Shown: piece after piece, positions 8,881 through 17,415 of the stretch
Layout: the number at the start of each line of letters is the position of its first letter
Numbering within the stretch: position 1 is the first letter of the stretch
DNA from: Actinomycetota bacterium
GTDB lineage: Bacteria; Actinomycetota; Thermoleophilia; Solirubrobacterales; Solirubrobacteraceae
Direction: 5' to 3'
Assembly: GCA_005885515.1 (NCBI GenBank)
Contig: VAWK01000046.1
Span: 14,699 to 52,277, forward strand
DNA length: 37,579 nt
The notes under the pieces: generated by a model
What the model was told of the DNA's origin: nothing
Databases searched by the model: none
What the model saw: only the letters and a program-made list of their open reading frames with translations
Translations under genes and position numbers: made by a program

Positions 8881-9362
8881 CTGTTGGCTCCTTTCCAACT
8901 TCGACCAGCTCCCGCCTCGGCGTCGCCGCGCGCGACCCGCAGCAGCCCGGCGATCGCGATCGTCGCGACGGCGAGCGAGAAGAAGTCGAAGTAGCCGTTC
9001 CAGGCCGGGTAGGCCTTGTCGATGTCCACGAGGTGATTGATGCTGTGAAGCGCGAACTGCAGCGTGGTTATCGCAAGCATCGGGACGCGCCAGGAGGGTC
9101 TGCGAAGCGCGAGCGCGAGTCCCACGCCGACGGCCGCGTTGAACGTGGCGGTGTCACGGATGTAGTGGTCGTTGCGCAGCCCGAACGGGCCGACGTGGAC
9201 GTAGAACGCGTGCGGCCACGCGGCCATGAACACCGCGAGCGCGAGGTCGTAGGCGGCCAGCAGCGCGATGCCCGCGATCACGACGTCGTTGCGCAGCGCC
9301 GCGCGTGCGGCCGCGCGAGCCGGCGGTCGTCGGGTTCTCGGATGCACAGCCACGTCAGTCAC
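8877..9362 (-). CDS. Four-helix membrane protein of unknown function
   Basis: 161 residues. After a basic N-terminus (about 25 residues) four hydrophobic segments are visible: VVIAGIALLAAYDLALAVFM, TFNAAVGVGLALAL, MLAITTLQFALHSINHLV and FFSLAVATIAIAGLL. Polar conserved-looking residues sit at the helix ends (RNDHYIRDTATFN, HSINHLVDID), and the size recalls DoxX/DUF4345-like proteins, but no family can be assigned with certainty. The GTG at 9362 is used; a second GTG lies three codons downstream and neither has a clear Shine-Dalgarno. It is the first gene of the coupled unit with the AhpD-like and epimerase genes, and it is divergent from the MocR-type regulator, its likely controller. Confidence 0.75.
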   Translation of the reverse strand: MTDVAVHPRTRRPPARAAARAALRNDVVIAGIALLAAYDLALAVFMAAWPHAFYVHVGPFGLRNDHYIRDTATFNAAVGVGLALALRRPSWRVPMLAITTLQFALHSINHLVDIDKAYPAWNGYFDFFSLAVATIAIAGLLRVARGDAEAGAGRSWKGANR

Positions 9363-9400
9363 GATATGCTGCCAGTGGAGCCCTGTAAAGGTCCAATTTG
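9363..9400. promoter_or_regulatory. Divergent control region between MocR-type regulator and the three-gene unit
   Basis: Only 38 bases separate the two starts. GTCCAA at 9391-9396 reads TTGGAC on the minus strand, a fair -35 box for the three-gene unit, and it lies within a short AT-richer patch (AAAGGTCCAATTT). MocR-type regulators commonly bind between themselves and a divergent target. No duplicated operator half-site could be defined in so short a region. Confidence 0.4.
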
Positions 9401-10867
9401 ATGCAGCACACGGGTACCACTTTCGCCGGCAATCCGGAGCTGCTGGTGGAGCTCCGGCGCCAGCACAAGCTGCCTCTGCGCGCGCAGCTGGAAGACGGGT
9501 TGCGCGAGGCCGCGCGGAGCGGCCGGCTGAGCGGCGGCGCGCGGCTGCCGGCCACGCGCGCGCTCGCGGCCGACCTCGGGGTATCGCGCCGGTTGGTCGT
9601 CGACGCCTACGCGCAGCTGGTCGCGGAGGGCTACCTGACGGCGCGGCGCGGCGCGGGTACGTACGTGTCTGACGCCGCCACCGCCGCCAGCGCCCCGGCG
9701 GCAGCGGTGGAGAGCGGCGCCCTGGGCGTCGACTTCTTCCCGGGTTTTCCCGATCTCGCCTCGTTTCCGCGCAGGGAGTGGCTTCGCGCGGTGCGCGATA
9801 CGCTCGCCACCGCGTCGGCCGCCAGCCTCGGCTACCCCGACGCCCGCGGCGCGCTCGAGCTGCGCTGCGTGCTGGCCGAGCACCTGCGCCGCGTGCGCGG
9901 CGTGGTGGCCGATCCGCAGCGGATCGTCGTGTGCTCGGGCACCGCGCAGGCGCTGGTCCTGCTCGCACGCGCGCTGGGCCAACCACACCTCGCCGTCGAG
10001 GATCCCGGCCTGCCTCCGCACCGGGCGATCCTCGCCGCCCATGGCGCGCGCCTGTCGGCGCTACCGGTCGACGCCGAGGGCGCACGGGTCGCCGAGCTGC
10101 CGCGCGTCGCGGCGCAGGCAGGCAGTCTGGACGGCGTGCTCGTGACGCCGGCACACCAGTGTCCGACCGGCGTCGCGTTGGCGCCCGCGCGCAGGGCCGC
10201 GCTGCTGGAGTGGGCCGCCACCGGATCGGGCTTTGTGATCGAGGACGACTACGACGCCGAGTACCGCTACGACCGCGCCCCGCTGGGCGCCCTGCAGGGG
10301 CTGGCGCCGGATCGGATCATCTACCTGGGAACGGTCAGCAAGACCCTCGCGCCGGCACTGCGTCTCGGCTGGCTCGTGCTGCCGCCCGCGCTCGTCGAGC
10401 TCGTTGTCGAGCAGCGCAACCTGGCCGATCACGGTGCGCCCACGCTGGAGCAGCTGGCCCTGGCGCGGCTCATGCAGAGCGGCGCGTACGATCGGCACCT
10501 GCGCCAGGCAAGGCGCCGCTATCGGGCGAGGCGCGACGCGCTGATCGACGCGGTCGCTCGGTACCACCCGGGCGCGCGCGTGACGGGGATCGCCGCCGGA
10601 CTGCACGCCATAGTTCGCCTGCCGCACTCCTTCGAGGTGGCTGCCCTGATGCGCGCCGCGGCCGCGCGTTCGGTCGGCGTGTACCCGCTCGCGCTGGCTT
10701 ACATGCGCCCCGAGGCGCACGACGATGGGCTGGTGCTCGGCTATGCAAACCTCAGCGAGTCACGCATCGAGCTGGGCGTACGCGCGCTGGCAGAGGCGCT
10801 CGCGGAGCTCTCCGACGGGGTGGGCGCGAACGGGGGACGGAGGCGGCGTGCGCCGGCGCCGGCCTGA
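9401..10867 (+). CDS. MocR/PdxR-type transcriptional regulator (GntR wHTH fused to PLP aminotransferase fold)
   Basis: 488 residues. Residues about 20-90 are a GntR-type winged helix (LPLRAQLEDGLREAARSG, LPATRALAADLGVSRRLVVD, LVAEGYLTARRGAGTYV). Residues about 110-480 are a fold-type I aminotransferase-like effector domain with TPAHQCPTGVALAPARR, IEDDYDAEYRYDR and the PLP-lysine motif GTVSKTLAPALRLGW (Lys314). Family members sense PLP or an amine/amino-acid adduct and regulate vitamin B6, GABA or transport genes. The specific ligand here is unknown. The ATG at 9401 is preferred over a TTG directly before it. The divergent membrane protein, AhpD-like and epimerase genes are the obvious targets. 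A PPOX-fold gene lies downstream on the same strand. Confidence 0.93.
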   Translation: MQHTGTTFAGNPELLVELRRQHKLPLRAQLEDGLREAARSGRLSGGARLPATRALAADLGVSRRLVVDAYAQLVAEGYLTARRGAGTYVSDAATAASAPAAAVESGALGVDFFPGFPDLASFPRREWLRAVRDTLATASAASLGYPDARGALELRCVLAEHLRRVRGVVADPQRIVVCSGTAQALVLLARALGQPHLAVEDPGLPPHRAILAAHGARLSALPVDAEGARVAELPRVAAQAGSLDGVLVTPAHQCPTGVALAPARRAALLEWAATGSGFVIEDDYDAEYRYDRAPLGALQGLAPDRIIYLGTVSKTLAPALRLGWLVLPPALVELVVEQRNLADHGAPTLEQLALARLMQSGAYDRHLRQARRRYRARRDALIDAVARYHPGARVTGIAAGLHAIVRLPHSFEVAALMRAAAARSVGVYPLALAYMRPEAHDDGLVLGYANLSESRIELGVRALAEALAELSDGVGANGGRRRRAPAPA

Positions 10868-10869
10868 GA

Positions 10870-10929
10870 CCTCGCGCGAGGAGCCCGCTGCAACCTCGGC
10901 GCCCGCGCCCGCCCGTGCGCGGCGCACGG
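10870..10929. repeat. Two short inverted repeats after the MocR-type gene
   Basis: CCTCGCGCGAGG at 10870-10881 is a perfect 12-base palindrome just after the stop. A second hairpin, CCGTGCG-CGG-CGCACGG, occupies 10913-10929 with a 7-bp stem and 3-base loop. No T-run follows, so they are at most weak terminators. The rest of 10868-10970 holds no gene. Confidence 0.4.
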
Positions 10930-10970
10930 CACGACCGGTGCCCGGGAGGAGGCTGCCGGCGGCGCTGCCG

Positions 10971-11441
10971 ATGGCTCGCATCGCCGCGCGGAGGGCCCCG
11001 CCGGCGGGGCGGCGCATCGTCGAGTGGGCACGCACGGATTCCCTGGCTGCAGTTCGCGACAGCAAGCGTACGCTGCTCGTGACCTACCGACGCGACGGCA
11101 CGCCCGTGCCGACGCCCGCGTGGGCGGCCGAGCAGGACGGACGCCTGTACGTGCGCACCGAGCGCAGCTCGGGCAAGGTCAAGCGCCTGGCGCGCGATCG
11201 CCGCATGCTGGTGGCTCCGTGCACGGTCCTGGGCAAGCCGCTGGGCGCTCCGCTGGACGCGACCGCACGGGTGCTGTCGCGCGAGGAGGAGCCGAGGGCG
11301 GAGCGGATACTGGCATCGCGTTACGGATTCGGCCGCTCGCTGTTCGAGCTCTGGGTGGATTTCCTGCGCGTCGACATGTGCTATCTGGAGATCACGCCGG
11401 CGGCGGGACAGGGCAGCCCGGGCTCGCCTGCGCGGCAATGA
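10971..11441 (+). CDS. PPOX-class (flavin/F420-binding split-barrel) oxidoreductase
   Basis: 156 residues. The region LAAVRDSKRTLLVTYRRDG, TPVPTPAWAAEQDGRLYVRT, SSGKVKRLARDRRMLVAPC and LGKPLGAPLDATARVL matches the PPOX-class F420-dependent enzymes common in Actinobacteria, a split-barrel fold related to pyridoxamine 5'-phosphate oxidase. These bind F420 or a flavin and reduce diverse substrates; the substrate here is unknown. The start is uncertain: ATG 10971 is used, but the recognisable domain begins about 20 residues later, and GTG 10938 is an in-frame alternative. GGAGGAGG lies at about 10945, too far upstream for ideal spacing. It converges with the flavoprotein gene 27 bases away. Confidence 0.82.
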   Translation: MARIAARRAPPAGRRIVEWARTDSLAAVRDSKRTLLVTYRRDGTPVPTPAWAAEQDGRLYVRTERSSGKVKRLARDRRMLVAPCTVLGKPLGAPLDATARVLSREEEPRAERILASRYGFGRSLFELWVDFLRVDMCYLEITPAAGQGSPGSPARQ

Positions 11442-11444
11442 ACA

Positions 11445-11480
11445 GCGGCGGCGCTCAAGCGGCGGCGCTCAAGCGGCGGC
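11445..11480. repeat. Tandem 14-bp repeat across the 3' end of the flavoprotein gene
   Basis: The 14-base unit GCGGCGGCGCTCAA occurs at 11445-11458 and 11459-11472, followed by a partial third copy. It straddles the stop of the minus-strand flavoprotein gene. The copy downstream of the stop carries the same in-register bases, so it looks like a slippage duplication. Confidence 0.75.
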
Positions 11481-12617
11481 CGTGGCGAGCCGTGCGCGCG
11501 GCAGCCGAACCTGCCGGTCCCGCACGAACGAAGGCGGTGCGATCGCCAGATACTGGTTGAAGATCCACGCCGCGACCCGCGGCCGCTCGAGCAGGCGAGT
11601 CGTCGCCGGGAGCGCGCGGGTCGGCGTGAGCATCCCGACCGTCCGCTGCGCGGCGAGCAGCCAGCGGTACTTGCGGGCGTGCGCACCGGAGAAGGCCGCG
11701 TAGCGCCTCAGCGCCTGCTCGCAAGCGAGCCGCGACTCGATCACTGCACGCAGCTCGCGTCCGCACGCGAGGCCGAAGTACAGCGCGGTGCGGATGCCCT
11801 CGGCCGTCAGGGGCAGGCAGTGCCCGGCTGAGTCGCCGGCGAAGAACACCCCGTCCTCGACGGCGTCGCGCAGCTGGTGCGGTATCCAGTTGCCCTGGTA
11901 GCGTTCGGCCGCCAAGCCGAGGTCGGCCGCCAACCTCACGGTCGGCTCCTTGACGTGGTGGGCGGGCCAGAAGGAGCCGACGCCGACGCGCAGCTCGTCG
12001 CCGGCGGGGAAGCTCCACGAGTAACCGGCGCGCACGTAGCCGGGATCGATCCAAAGCTGCAGCTGCTCTCCGCGTCCCGGCGGGTGGACCTCCAGCCCGC
12101 GCGACAGGCGCGCGTTCGGCGGCTGGATCGGGGCGCCGTTGGACAGCACCCTGCGCCAGCCGAGCGCATCGACGATCAGCGGCGCGCGCAGCTCGCCGCG
12201 GTCGGTGCAAACGGTTGACCCGTGCCGGCCGGTGACGGTGGCCGTCTCCAGCTCGGCCTCGCGGCAGCTGCCCTGCGACCACAGCAGCGCGCACAGCTCG
12301 CGGTAGTCAAACGTGGAGAACGACCAGGGCAGCGACCAGCGCGAGCTGCCGCGGGGCGTGTGCACGATCAGCTCATCGAAGCTCTGGCGCAGCGATCCCA
12401 TGAGCCCCAGCGCCCGCAGCCACACGGTCGGCATCGCGCAGGCCGAGGTCGGGCGCTCGCCCAGCTCGTAGCGGTCGATCACGAGCACGCGGGCGCCGCT
12501 TCCGGCGAGTTCGCGGGCCACCGCGAGCCCGGCGAAGCTGGCGCCGCACACGAGCACGTCGCAATCGCGCTCCAAGCGGGTGCGCAATGGTCCCCGCTTC
12601 GTCGCTCGCGTCGGCAT
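11469..12617 (-). CDS. FAD-dependent oxidoreductase, geranylgeranyl-reductase-like
   Basis: 382 residues. The N-terminal dinucleotide-binding motif is DVLVCGASFAGLAVARELAG, about 20 residues in, with an acidic residue after the second strand (VIDRYELG). The second FAD motif GDSAGHCLPLTAEGIRTALY is typical of the geranylgeranyl-reductase/PHBH-like superfamily. PAGDELRVGVGSFWP is the expected strand pair in the substrate domain. Such enzymes reduce or hydroxylate isoprenoid or quinone substrates, but no isoprenoid gene lies nearby and the substrate is unknown. The ATG at 12617 is divergent from rpsA, with 37 bases between. TATCAT on the minus strand (12628-12633) is a plausible -10 box. Confidence 0.85.
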   Translation of the reverse strand: MPTRATKRGPLRTRLERDCDVLVCGASFAGLAVARELAGSGARVLVIDRYELGERPTSACAMPTVWLRALGLMGSLRQSFDELIVHTPRGSSRWSLPWSFSTFDYRELCALLWSQGSCREAELETATVTGRHGSTVCTDRGELRAPLIVDALGWRRVLSNGAPIQPPNARLSRGLEVHPPGRGEQLQLWIDPGYVRAGYSWSFPAGDELRVGVGSFWPAHHVKEPTVRLAADLGLAAERYQGNWIPHQLRDAVEDGVFFAGDSAGHCLPLTAEGIRTALYFGLACGRELRAVIESRLACEQALRRYAAFSGAHARKYRWLLAAQRTVGMLTPTRALPATTRLLERPRVAAWIFNQYLAIAPPSFVRDRQVRLPRARLATAAA

Positions 12618-12627
12618 CTGTCCCGCA

Positions 12628-12654
12628 ATGATACGGCTGCGCTAGGCTTCGCCC
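12628..12654. promoter_or_regulatory. Overlapping divergent promoters, flavoprotein / rpsA; rpsA appears leaderless
   Basis: On the plus strand TAGGCT (12643-12648) is followed by six bases and then the GTG start of rpsA, so transcription would begin at or next to the start codon. No Shine-Dalgarno is present. On the minus strand TATCAT (12628-12633) lies ten bases before ATG 12617. The two promoters would compete for the same 37-base gap. No -35 consensus is clear for either. Confidence 0.5.
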
Positions 12655-14274
12655 GTGCAAACCGAGACCGAGAATGCCCACGTCGTGGAGGGTTCCGGCG
12701 GGCTTTTGCTGGAGGTCGACGGGCAGATCGTCCCCAACTACGAGGCCACCTTCCGCACGATCGAGGAGGGTGAGGTCGTAACGGGGCACGTGGTGCGGAT
12801 CGACAAGGACGAGGTCCTGGTCGACATCGGCTACAAGTCCGAGGGCGTGATCCCGGCCAGCGAGCTGTCGATTCGCAAGTCGGTCGATCCCCAGGATGAG
12901 GTTCAACTGGGCGAGGAGGTCGACGCCATCGTCCTCACCAAGGAGGACCAGGACGGGCGGCTGATCATGTCCAAGAAGCGCGCCCGCTTCGAGAAGGCGT
13001 GGCGGCGGATCGAAACGGCGGCCGAGTCCGGCGAGCCGGTCGAGGGCACGGTGATCGAGGTGGTCAAGGGCGGTCTGATCATCGATCTGGGCGTGCGCGG
13101 CTTCCTGCCGGCGTCGCTGGTCGACATCAGGCGTGTGCCCAACCTGGACGAGTACATGGGCACGAAGATCGAGACCAAGGTCATCGAGTTGAACCGCTCG
13201 CGCAACAACGTCGTGCTTTCGCGTCGCGCGGTGCTCGAGGAGGAGCGCAAGGAGGTACGCCAGCAGATCCTCGACCGCCTTCAGCCGGGGCTCGTGGTCG
13301 AAGGCCAGATCTCGAACATCGTCGACTTCGGCGCGTTCGTGGACCTGGATGGCATCGACGGCCTGATCCACATCTCCGAGCTGTCGTGGTCGCACGTCAA
13401 CCATCCGAGCGAGCTGCTCTCGATCGGAGACACGGTCAAGGTCAAGGTGCTCGACATCGATCGCGATCGCCAACGCATCTCGCTTGGCCTCAAGCAGACG
13501 CAGGAGGACCCATGGCGGCGGATCGTCGACACGTACAACGTCGGCGACGAGCTGCAGGGCAAGGTCACCAAGGTGGTCACGTTTGGCGCCTTTGTCGAGA
13601 TCCTCGACGGCGTCGAGGGGCTGGTGCACATCTCCGAGCTGGCTCCCCACCACGTGGAGAGCCCGCGCGAGATCGTGCATCCCGACGATGAGATTCGCGT
13701 GCGGATCCTCGAGATCGACTCCGAGCGCCGGCGGCTGTCGCTGTCGGCCAAGCGGGTGGAGGATCAGGTCCTGCCCGTGACCCGGCAGGAGCCTGACTCG
13801 GGAGCGGACACGACCGACGCCGACGCCGGCGAGAGCACACCGCAGGCTCCCGAGGGCGATGCTGGCGCGGCGGTCGATACGGCGTCCGAGGCCGAGGCCG
13901 CGGCGGAGCGCCAGGCCGGTTCGGAAGCCGGGGGAGAGGCCGGTGCGGATGTCGAGACCGCGGCCGCGGCGGAGTCGCAGGCCAGTTCGGAGGCCGGGGC
14001 GGAGGGCACTGCGGATGTCGAGGCCGAGGCCGGGGCGGAGGCTGCTTCGGAGGCGCCAGTCACGGAGGCCGCGGTGCCTGCCGCGCCGGTCGAGGCCGAG
14101 CAGGGCAGGGCAGAGGCCGGCGGCAGCGCGCAGCCCGACGGCGCCGGCGCGCAGGACGGGCAGGGCTCCGGCGAGGGCGATGGGGCCTCCGCGGAGGGCG
14201 AGCCACCCGCGGGCGAGAGTGGCGGCGCCTCGCAGCAGGGCCCCGACGCGGCTGTCGAGCCGGCGCGGGACTGA
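12655..14274 (+). CDS. rpsA: 30S ribosomal protein S1, four S1 domains and long acidic Ala/Glu tail
   Basis: 539 residues. Four consecutive S1 RNA-binding domains lie at about 38-108 (EGEVVTGHVVRIDKDEVLVD), 122-190, 207-278 (GQISNIVDFGAFVDLDGIDG) and 293-366 (GKVTKVVTFGAFVEILDGVE). This is the actinobacterial four-domain form. Residues about 373-539 are a low-complexity tail rich in Ala, Glu, Gly and Asp, including a 22-residue unit repeated at 66-base spacing (DNA from about 13900 and 13966). S1 helps ribosomes bind mRNA leaders, which is notable beside so many apparently leaderless genes. The GTG start has no Shine-Dalgarno but has a -10 box six bases upstream. It heads the conserved rpsA-coaE block. 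Confidence 0.95.
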   Translation: MQTETENAHVVEGSGGLLLEVDGQIVPNYEATFRTIEEGEVVTGHVVRIDKDEVLVDIGYKSEGVIPASELSIRKSVDPQDEVQLGEEVDAIVLTKEDQDGRLIMSKKRARFEKAWRRIETAAESGEPVEGTVIEVVKGGLIIDLGVRGFLPASLVDIRRVPNLDEYMGTKIETKVIELNRSRNNVVLSRRAVLEEERKEVRQQILDRLQPGLVVEGQISNIVDFGAFVDLDGIDGLIHISELSWSHVNHPSELLSIGDTVKVKVLDIDRDRQRISLGLKQTQEDPWRRIVDTYNVGDELQGKVTKVVTFGAFVEILDGVEGLVHISELAPHHVESPREIVHPDDEIRVRILEIDSERRRLSLSAKRVEDQVLPVTRQEPDSGADTTDADAGESTPQAPEGDAGAAVDTASEAEAAAERQAGSEAGGEAGADVETAAAAESQASSEAGAEGTADVEAEAGAEAASEAPVTEAAVPAAPVEAEQGRAEAGGSAQPDGAGAQDGQGSGEGDGASAEGEPPAGESGGASQQGPDAAVEPARD

Positions 14275-14297
14275 CGCGCCCGGGAGCGGTCCCGCGC

Positions 14298-14894
14298 GTG
14301 CAGCCGGCCGTTCCGATCGTCGGGCTGACCGGAGGCATGGGCGCCGGCAAGTCGACGGCGCTCGAGGCGCTGGCGCGGCTGGGCGCGGCGGTGCTGTCGA
14401 CGGACGCGGTGGTGCACGAGCTGCTGGCGAGCGCGCAGGTCCGCGACGCCGTCGTCGACCGTTTCGGAGAGGAGGTCGCGCCCGGTGGCGTGGTGGACCG
14501 AGCGGCCGTTGCCGCCAAGACGTTTGCCGACGACGCCGACAGAGCGTGGCTCGAGGGCCTGTTGTGGCCACTCGTGGGAAAGCGCGCGGGCGCCTGGATA
14601 CGCGAGGTGCGCGGACGCACGCCGCCGCCACGCGCGGCTGTGATCGAGGTCCCGCTGCTGTTCGAGTCCGGCCTGACCGACGGCTACGACGTGACGATCG
14701 CGATCGTCAGCGACGAGCACGTTCGGAGCAAGCGCGCGGCCGGGCGCGGACACGTCTTGCCCGACGAGCGCTCCTCGCGCCAGTTCAGCCAGGAGGAGAA
14801 GGCGCGAAGGGCGACGTTCGTGGTGCGCAATGACGGAACCAGGGAAGATCTCGAGCGCGAGCTGTCGTCCGTGCTTGACAAGCTAGCGCCATGA
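14298..14894 (+). CDS. coaE: Dephospho-CoA kinase
   Basis: 198 residues, the size of a single-domain CoaE, which phosphorylates dephospho-CoA at the ribose 3'-OH in the last step of CoA synthesis. The P-loop is [11 protein letters not shown] (residues 9-19). [10 protein letters not shown] provides the conserved Asp, followed by [10 protein letters not shown] and the C-terminal [11 protein letters not shown]. It starts with GTG 23 bases after rpsA and ends in an ATGA overlap with the transglycosylase gene. The rpsA-coaE pairing is a known actinobacterial arrangement. With panC, panD and panB about 9 kb downstream, four CoA-pathway genes lie in this window. Many actinobacterial CoaE proteins carry an extra GrpB-like domain; it is absent here. 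Confidence 0.94.
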   Translation: MQPAVPIVGLTGGMGAGKSTALEALARLGAAVLSTDAVVHELLASAQVRDAVVDRFGEEVAPGGVVDRAAVAAKTFADDADRAWLEGLLWPLVGKRAGAWIREVRGRTPPPRAAVIEVPLLFESGLTDGYDVTIAIVSDEHVRSKRAAGRGHVLPDERSSRQFSQEEKARRATFVVRNDGTREDLERELSSVLDKLAP

Positions 14895-15469
14895 GCAGGC
14901 GAGCGCTAGGCACAGTTGCGGCGCTGGTGCTGGCCGCGGCGCTGGTGGCACTGGTCGTCTCGGCGCTCGACACGGCCGTGCGCCGGCTCAGCCTGCCGCT
15001 CAGCCAGGCGAGCGTGATCCGCCAGCAGGCGGCGGCCGAGCACCTGGACCCGGCGCTGATCGCCGCCGTGATCTATGCGGAGTCGAAGTTCGACCCGCGA
15101 CCGTCCGCCGCGGGTGCGCAAGGGCTCATGCAGATCCTCCCGGCGACCGCGTACTTCATCGCGCGCCGATCCGGGGGGAGCGGGTTCACCGCGAGCGACC
15201 TGTCCACGCCCAGCATCAACGTGGCGTATGGCAGCTACTACCTGCGCTACCTGCTCGATCACTACGGCGGCAACGAGATGCTTGCGCTCGCCGCCTACAA
15301 CGGCGGCGTGGCAAACGTCGACAGCTGGGTGGCCCGCGCCGACGCGACCGGCCGGACGCTTACGCTCGCCGCGATCCCGTTCGGCGAAACGCGAGCGTAC
15401 GTGCAGCGTGTGCTGGCCGCCCGGCAGGCCTACCGGGCGACCTATCCGCGGGAGCTGGGACTGGCGTAG
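14891..15469 (+). CDS. Membrane-anchored lytic transglycosylase (SLT domain)
   Basis: 192 residues. An N-terminal hydrophobic segment ([17 protein letters not shown], about 9-25) is a signal anchor that places the enzyme outside the membrane. The SLT domain contains YAESKFDP with the catalytic Glu, [15 protein letters not shown] and [16 protein letters not shown], the hallmark of Slt/MltC-type transglycosylases that cleave peptidoglycan with formation of 1,6-anhydromuramyl ends. The ATG overlaps the coaE stop (ATGA), so it is coupled to coaE. It separates coaE from uvrB, which are neighbours in some other Actinobacteria. Confidence 0.92.
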   Translation: MSRRALGTVAALVLAAALVALVVSALDTAVRRLSLPLSQASVIRQQAAAEHLDPALIAAVIYAESKFDPRPSAAGAQGLMQILPATAYFIARRSGGSGFTASDLSTPSINVAYGSYYLRYLLDHYGGNEMLALAAYNGGVANVDSWVARADATGRTLTLAAIPFGETRAYVQRVLAARQAYRATYPRELGLA

Positions 15470-15477
15470 CGCCCCGC

Positions 15478-15489
15478 TACGGTGGGGTG
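15478..15489 (+). promoter_or_regulatory. Candidate -10 box and leaderless start for uvrB
   Basis: TACGGT at 15478-15483 lies six bases before GTG 15490, the same geometry as at rpsA, udg and tsaE. It supports GTG 15490 (protein beginning MPEFKL) over the adjacent GTG 15487. No LexA-type palindrome was found here, unlike at uvrA. Confidence 0.4.
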
Positions 15490-17415
15490 GTGCCCGAGTT
15501 CAAACTCGACTCCGCCTTCACCCCGACGGCGGACCAGCCACAGGCGATCAGCGCCCTCGCCGAGGGCGTGACCGCCGGCGAGCGCTTCCAGACGCTGCTC
15601 GGCGCCACCGGCACCGGCAAGACGATGACGATGGCCGGGGTAATCCAGGAGGTGCAGCGCCCGACGCTCGTGATCGCCCACAACAAGACGCTCGCGGCGC
15701 AGCTGTGCAACGAGTTCCGGACCTTCTTCCCGGACAACGCGGTCGAGTACTTCGTCTCCTATTACGACTACTACCAGCCCGAGGCCTACGTGCCCAGCCG
15801 GGATCTGTACATCGAGAAGGACTCGGCGATCAACCAGGAGGTCGACCGCCTGCGCCACGCGGCCACCGCGGCGGTGTTCGCGCGCCGGGATGTGATCGTG
15901 GTGGCATCCGTCTCGTGCATCTTCGGCCTCGGCTCGCCGCAGACGTACGAGATGAACATGCAGATCCTCAAGCGCGGCGAGGAGATCGACCGCGACCGGC
16001 TGCTGCGCAAGCTGGTCTCGATCCAGTACGCGCGCAACGACACCGTGCTGTCTCGCGGAACCTTCAGGGTTCGTGGCGAGACGCTCGAGGTGTTTCCCGC
16101 CTACGCCGAGACCGCCTTCCGGGCGACGCTGTTCGGCGACGAAGTCGAGCGCCTGCAGCACTTCGACCCGCTCACAGGAGAGCTGATCGCCGACGACCTC
16201 GAGCACGTGGCGATCTGGCCGGCGACCCACTACAACGTCAAGGAGGGCACCATCGAGGCCTCCGTCGAGGAGATCGGACGCGAGCTCGACGAGCGCTGCG
16301 CGCAGCTGGAGTCCGAGGGCAGGCCGCTCGAGTCTCATCGCCTGCGCCAGCGCACGCAGTACGACATGGAGATGCTGCGGGAGATGGGCTTCTGCGCGGG
16401 CATCGAGAACTACTCGCGCATACTCGACGGACGCCGGCCCGGCGAGCGGCCGTACTGCCTGATCGACTACTTCCCGCGCGACTTCATCTGCTTCATCGAC
16501 GAGTCCCACCAGACCGTGCCGCAGCTCGGCGGTATGTTCGAGGGCGATCGCTCGCGCAAGCAGACGCTCGTGGACTATGGCTTTCGCCTGCCCAGCGCGC
16601 TCGACAACCGGCCCCAGACCTTCGAGGAGTTCCTCTCGATCACGCCGCAGCTGCTGCTCGTGTCCGCCACCCCCGGCCCATACGAGCGCGACAACTCGAC
16701 CCGCATCGTGGAGCAGATCGTGCGCCCCACCGGGATCGTCGATCCGCTCGTGGAGGTGCGCGAGACGCGCAACCAGATCGACGACCTTATGAACGAGGTG
16801 CGCTCGCGCGTGGAGCGCGACGAGCGCGTGCTGGTGACGACGCTGACGAAGAAGATGAGCGAGGACCTGTCGCAGTACCTGCTCGAGATGGGCTTCCGCA
16901 CGCGCTACCTGCACTCGGAGATCGACACGCTGGAGCGCATCCAGATCATCCGCGACCTGCGGCTGGGGGAGTACGACGTGCTGGTGGGCGTGAACCTGCT
17001 GCGTGAGGGACTGGACCTGCCCGAGGTCTCGCTGGTGGCGATCCTCGATGCCGACAAGGAGGGTTTCCTGCGCGGCGAGACCTCGCTAATCCAGACGATC
17101 GGGCGAGCCGCCCGCAACGTCGAGGGCACGGTGCTGATGTATGCCGACAAACCCACGCGGGCGATGGATGCTGCGATCTCCGAGACCGACCGCCGCCGTG
17201 AGATCCAGCTGGCCTACAACGAGCGGCACGGCATAACCGCCGCCACGATCGTCAAGGGCATCTCCGACATCGCCGAGTTCTTGCAGACCGAGTCGGGCGT
17301 CCCGCGCGGGCGCAGGGGCGATCGACGGCGGCGCCGTCGCGGCCGGTCGGGTGCCGCGGAGGCTGGAGCGGCTGGTGGTCGAGCTGGAGGAGGAGATGCT
17401 GGCCGCCGCCGATGA
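15490..17415 (+). CDS. uvrB: UvrABC system protein B, C-terminal UVR domain out of frame
   Basis: The helicase-like damage-verification subunit of nucleotide excision repair. The Walker A motif is [11 protein letters not shown] near residue 38. The DNA-inserting beta-hairpin region carries [20 protein letters not shown]. The Walker B box is [14 protein letters not shown] and motif VI is QTIGRAARN. The frame is normal to about residue 600 ([17 protein letters not shown]), then runs into Arg/Gly/Ala-rich sequence ([15 protein letters not shown]) and stops at 17415. The expected C-terminal UVR motif, which binds UvrC, lies in the +1 frame at 17351-17548. A net shift of one base between about 17300 and 17350 would restore a 686-residue protein, normal for UvrB. 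As written, the product would lack UvrC docking. Confidence 0.92.
   Translation: MPEFKLDSAFTPTADQPQAISALAEGVTAGERFQTLLGATGTGKTMTMAGVIQEVQRPTLVIAHNKTLAAQLCNEFRTFFPDNAVEYFVSYYDYYQPEAYVPSRDLYIEKDSAINQEVDRLRHAATAAVFARRDVIVVASVSCIFGLGSPQTYEMNMQILKRGEEIDRDRLLRKLVSIQYARNDTVLSRGTFRVRGETLEVFPAYAETAFRATLFGDEVERLQHFDPLTGELIADDLEHVAIWPATHYNVKEGTIEASVEEIGRELDERCAQLESEGRPLESHRLRQRTQYDMEMLREMGFCAGIENYSRILDGRRPGERPYCLIDYFPRDFICFIDESHQTVPQLGGMFEGDRSRKQTLVDYGFRLPSALDNRPQTFEEFLSITPQLLLVSATPGPYERDNSTRIVEQIVRPTGIVDPLVEVRETRNQIDDLMNEVRSRVERDERVLVTTLTKKMSEDLSQYLLEMGFRTRYLHSEIDTLERIQIIRDLRLGEYDVLVGVNLLREGLDLPEVSLVAILDADKEGFLRGETSLIQTIGRAARNVEGTVLMYADKPTRAMDAAISETDRRREIQLAYNERHGITAATIVKGISDIAEFLQTESGVPRGRRGDRRRRRRGRSGAAEAGAAGGRAGGGDAGRRR

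Noticed and set aside
17290..17360. Programmed frameshift in uvrB
   Set aside because: No slippery heptamer, stop codon or internal Shine-Dalgarno was found at the switch; a base error fits better.
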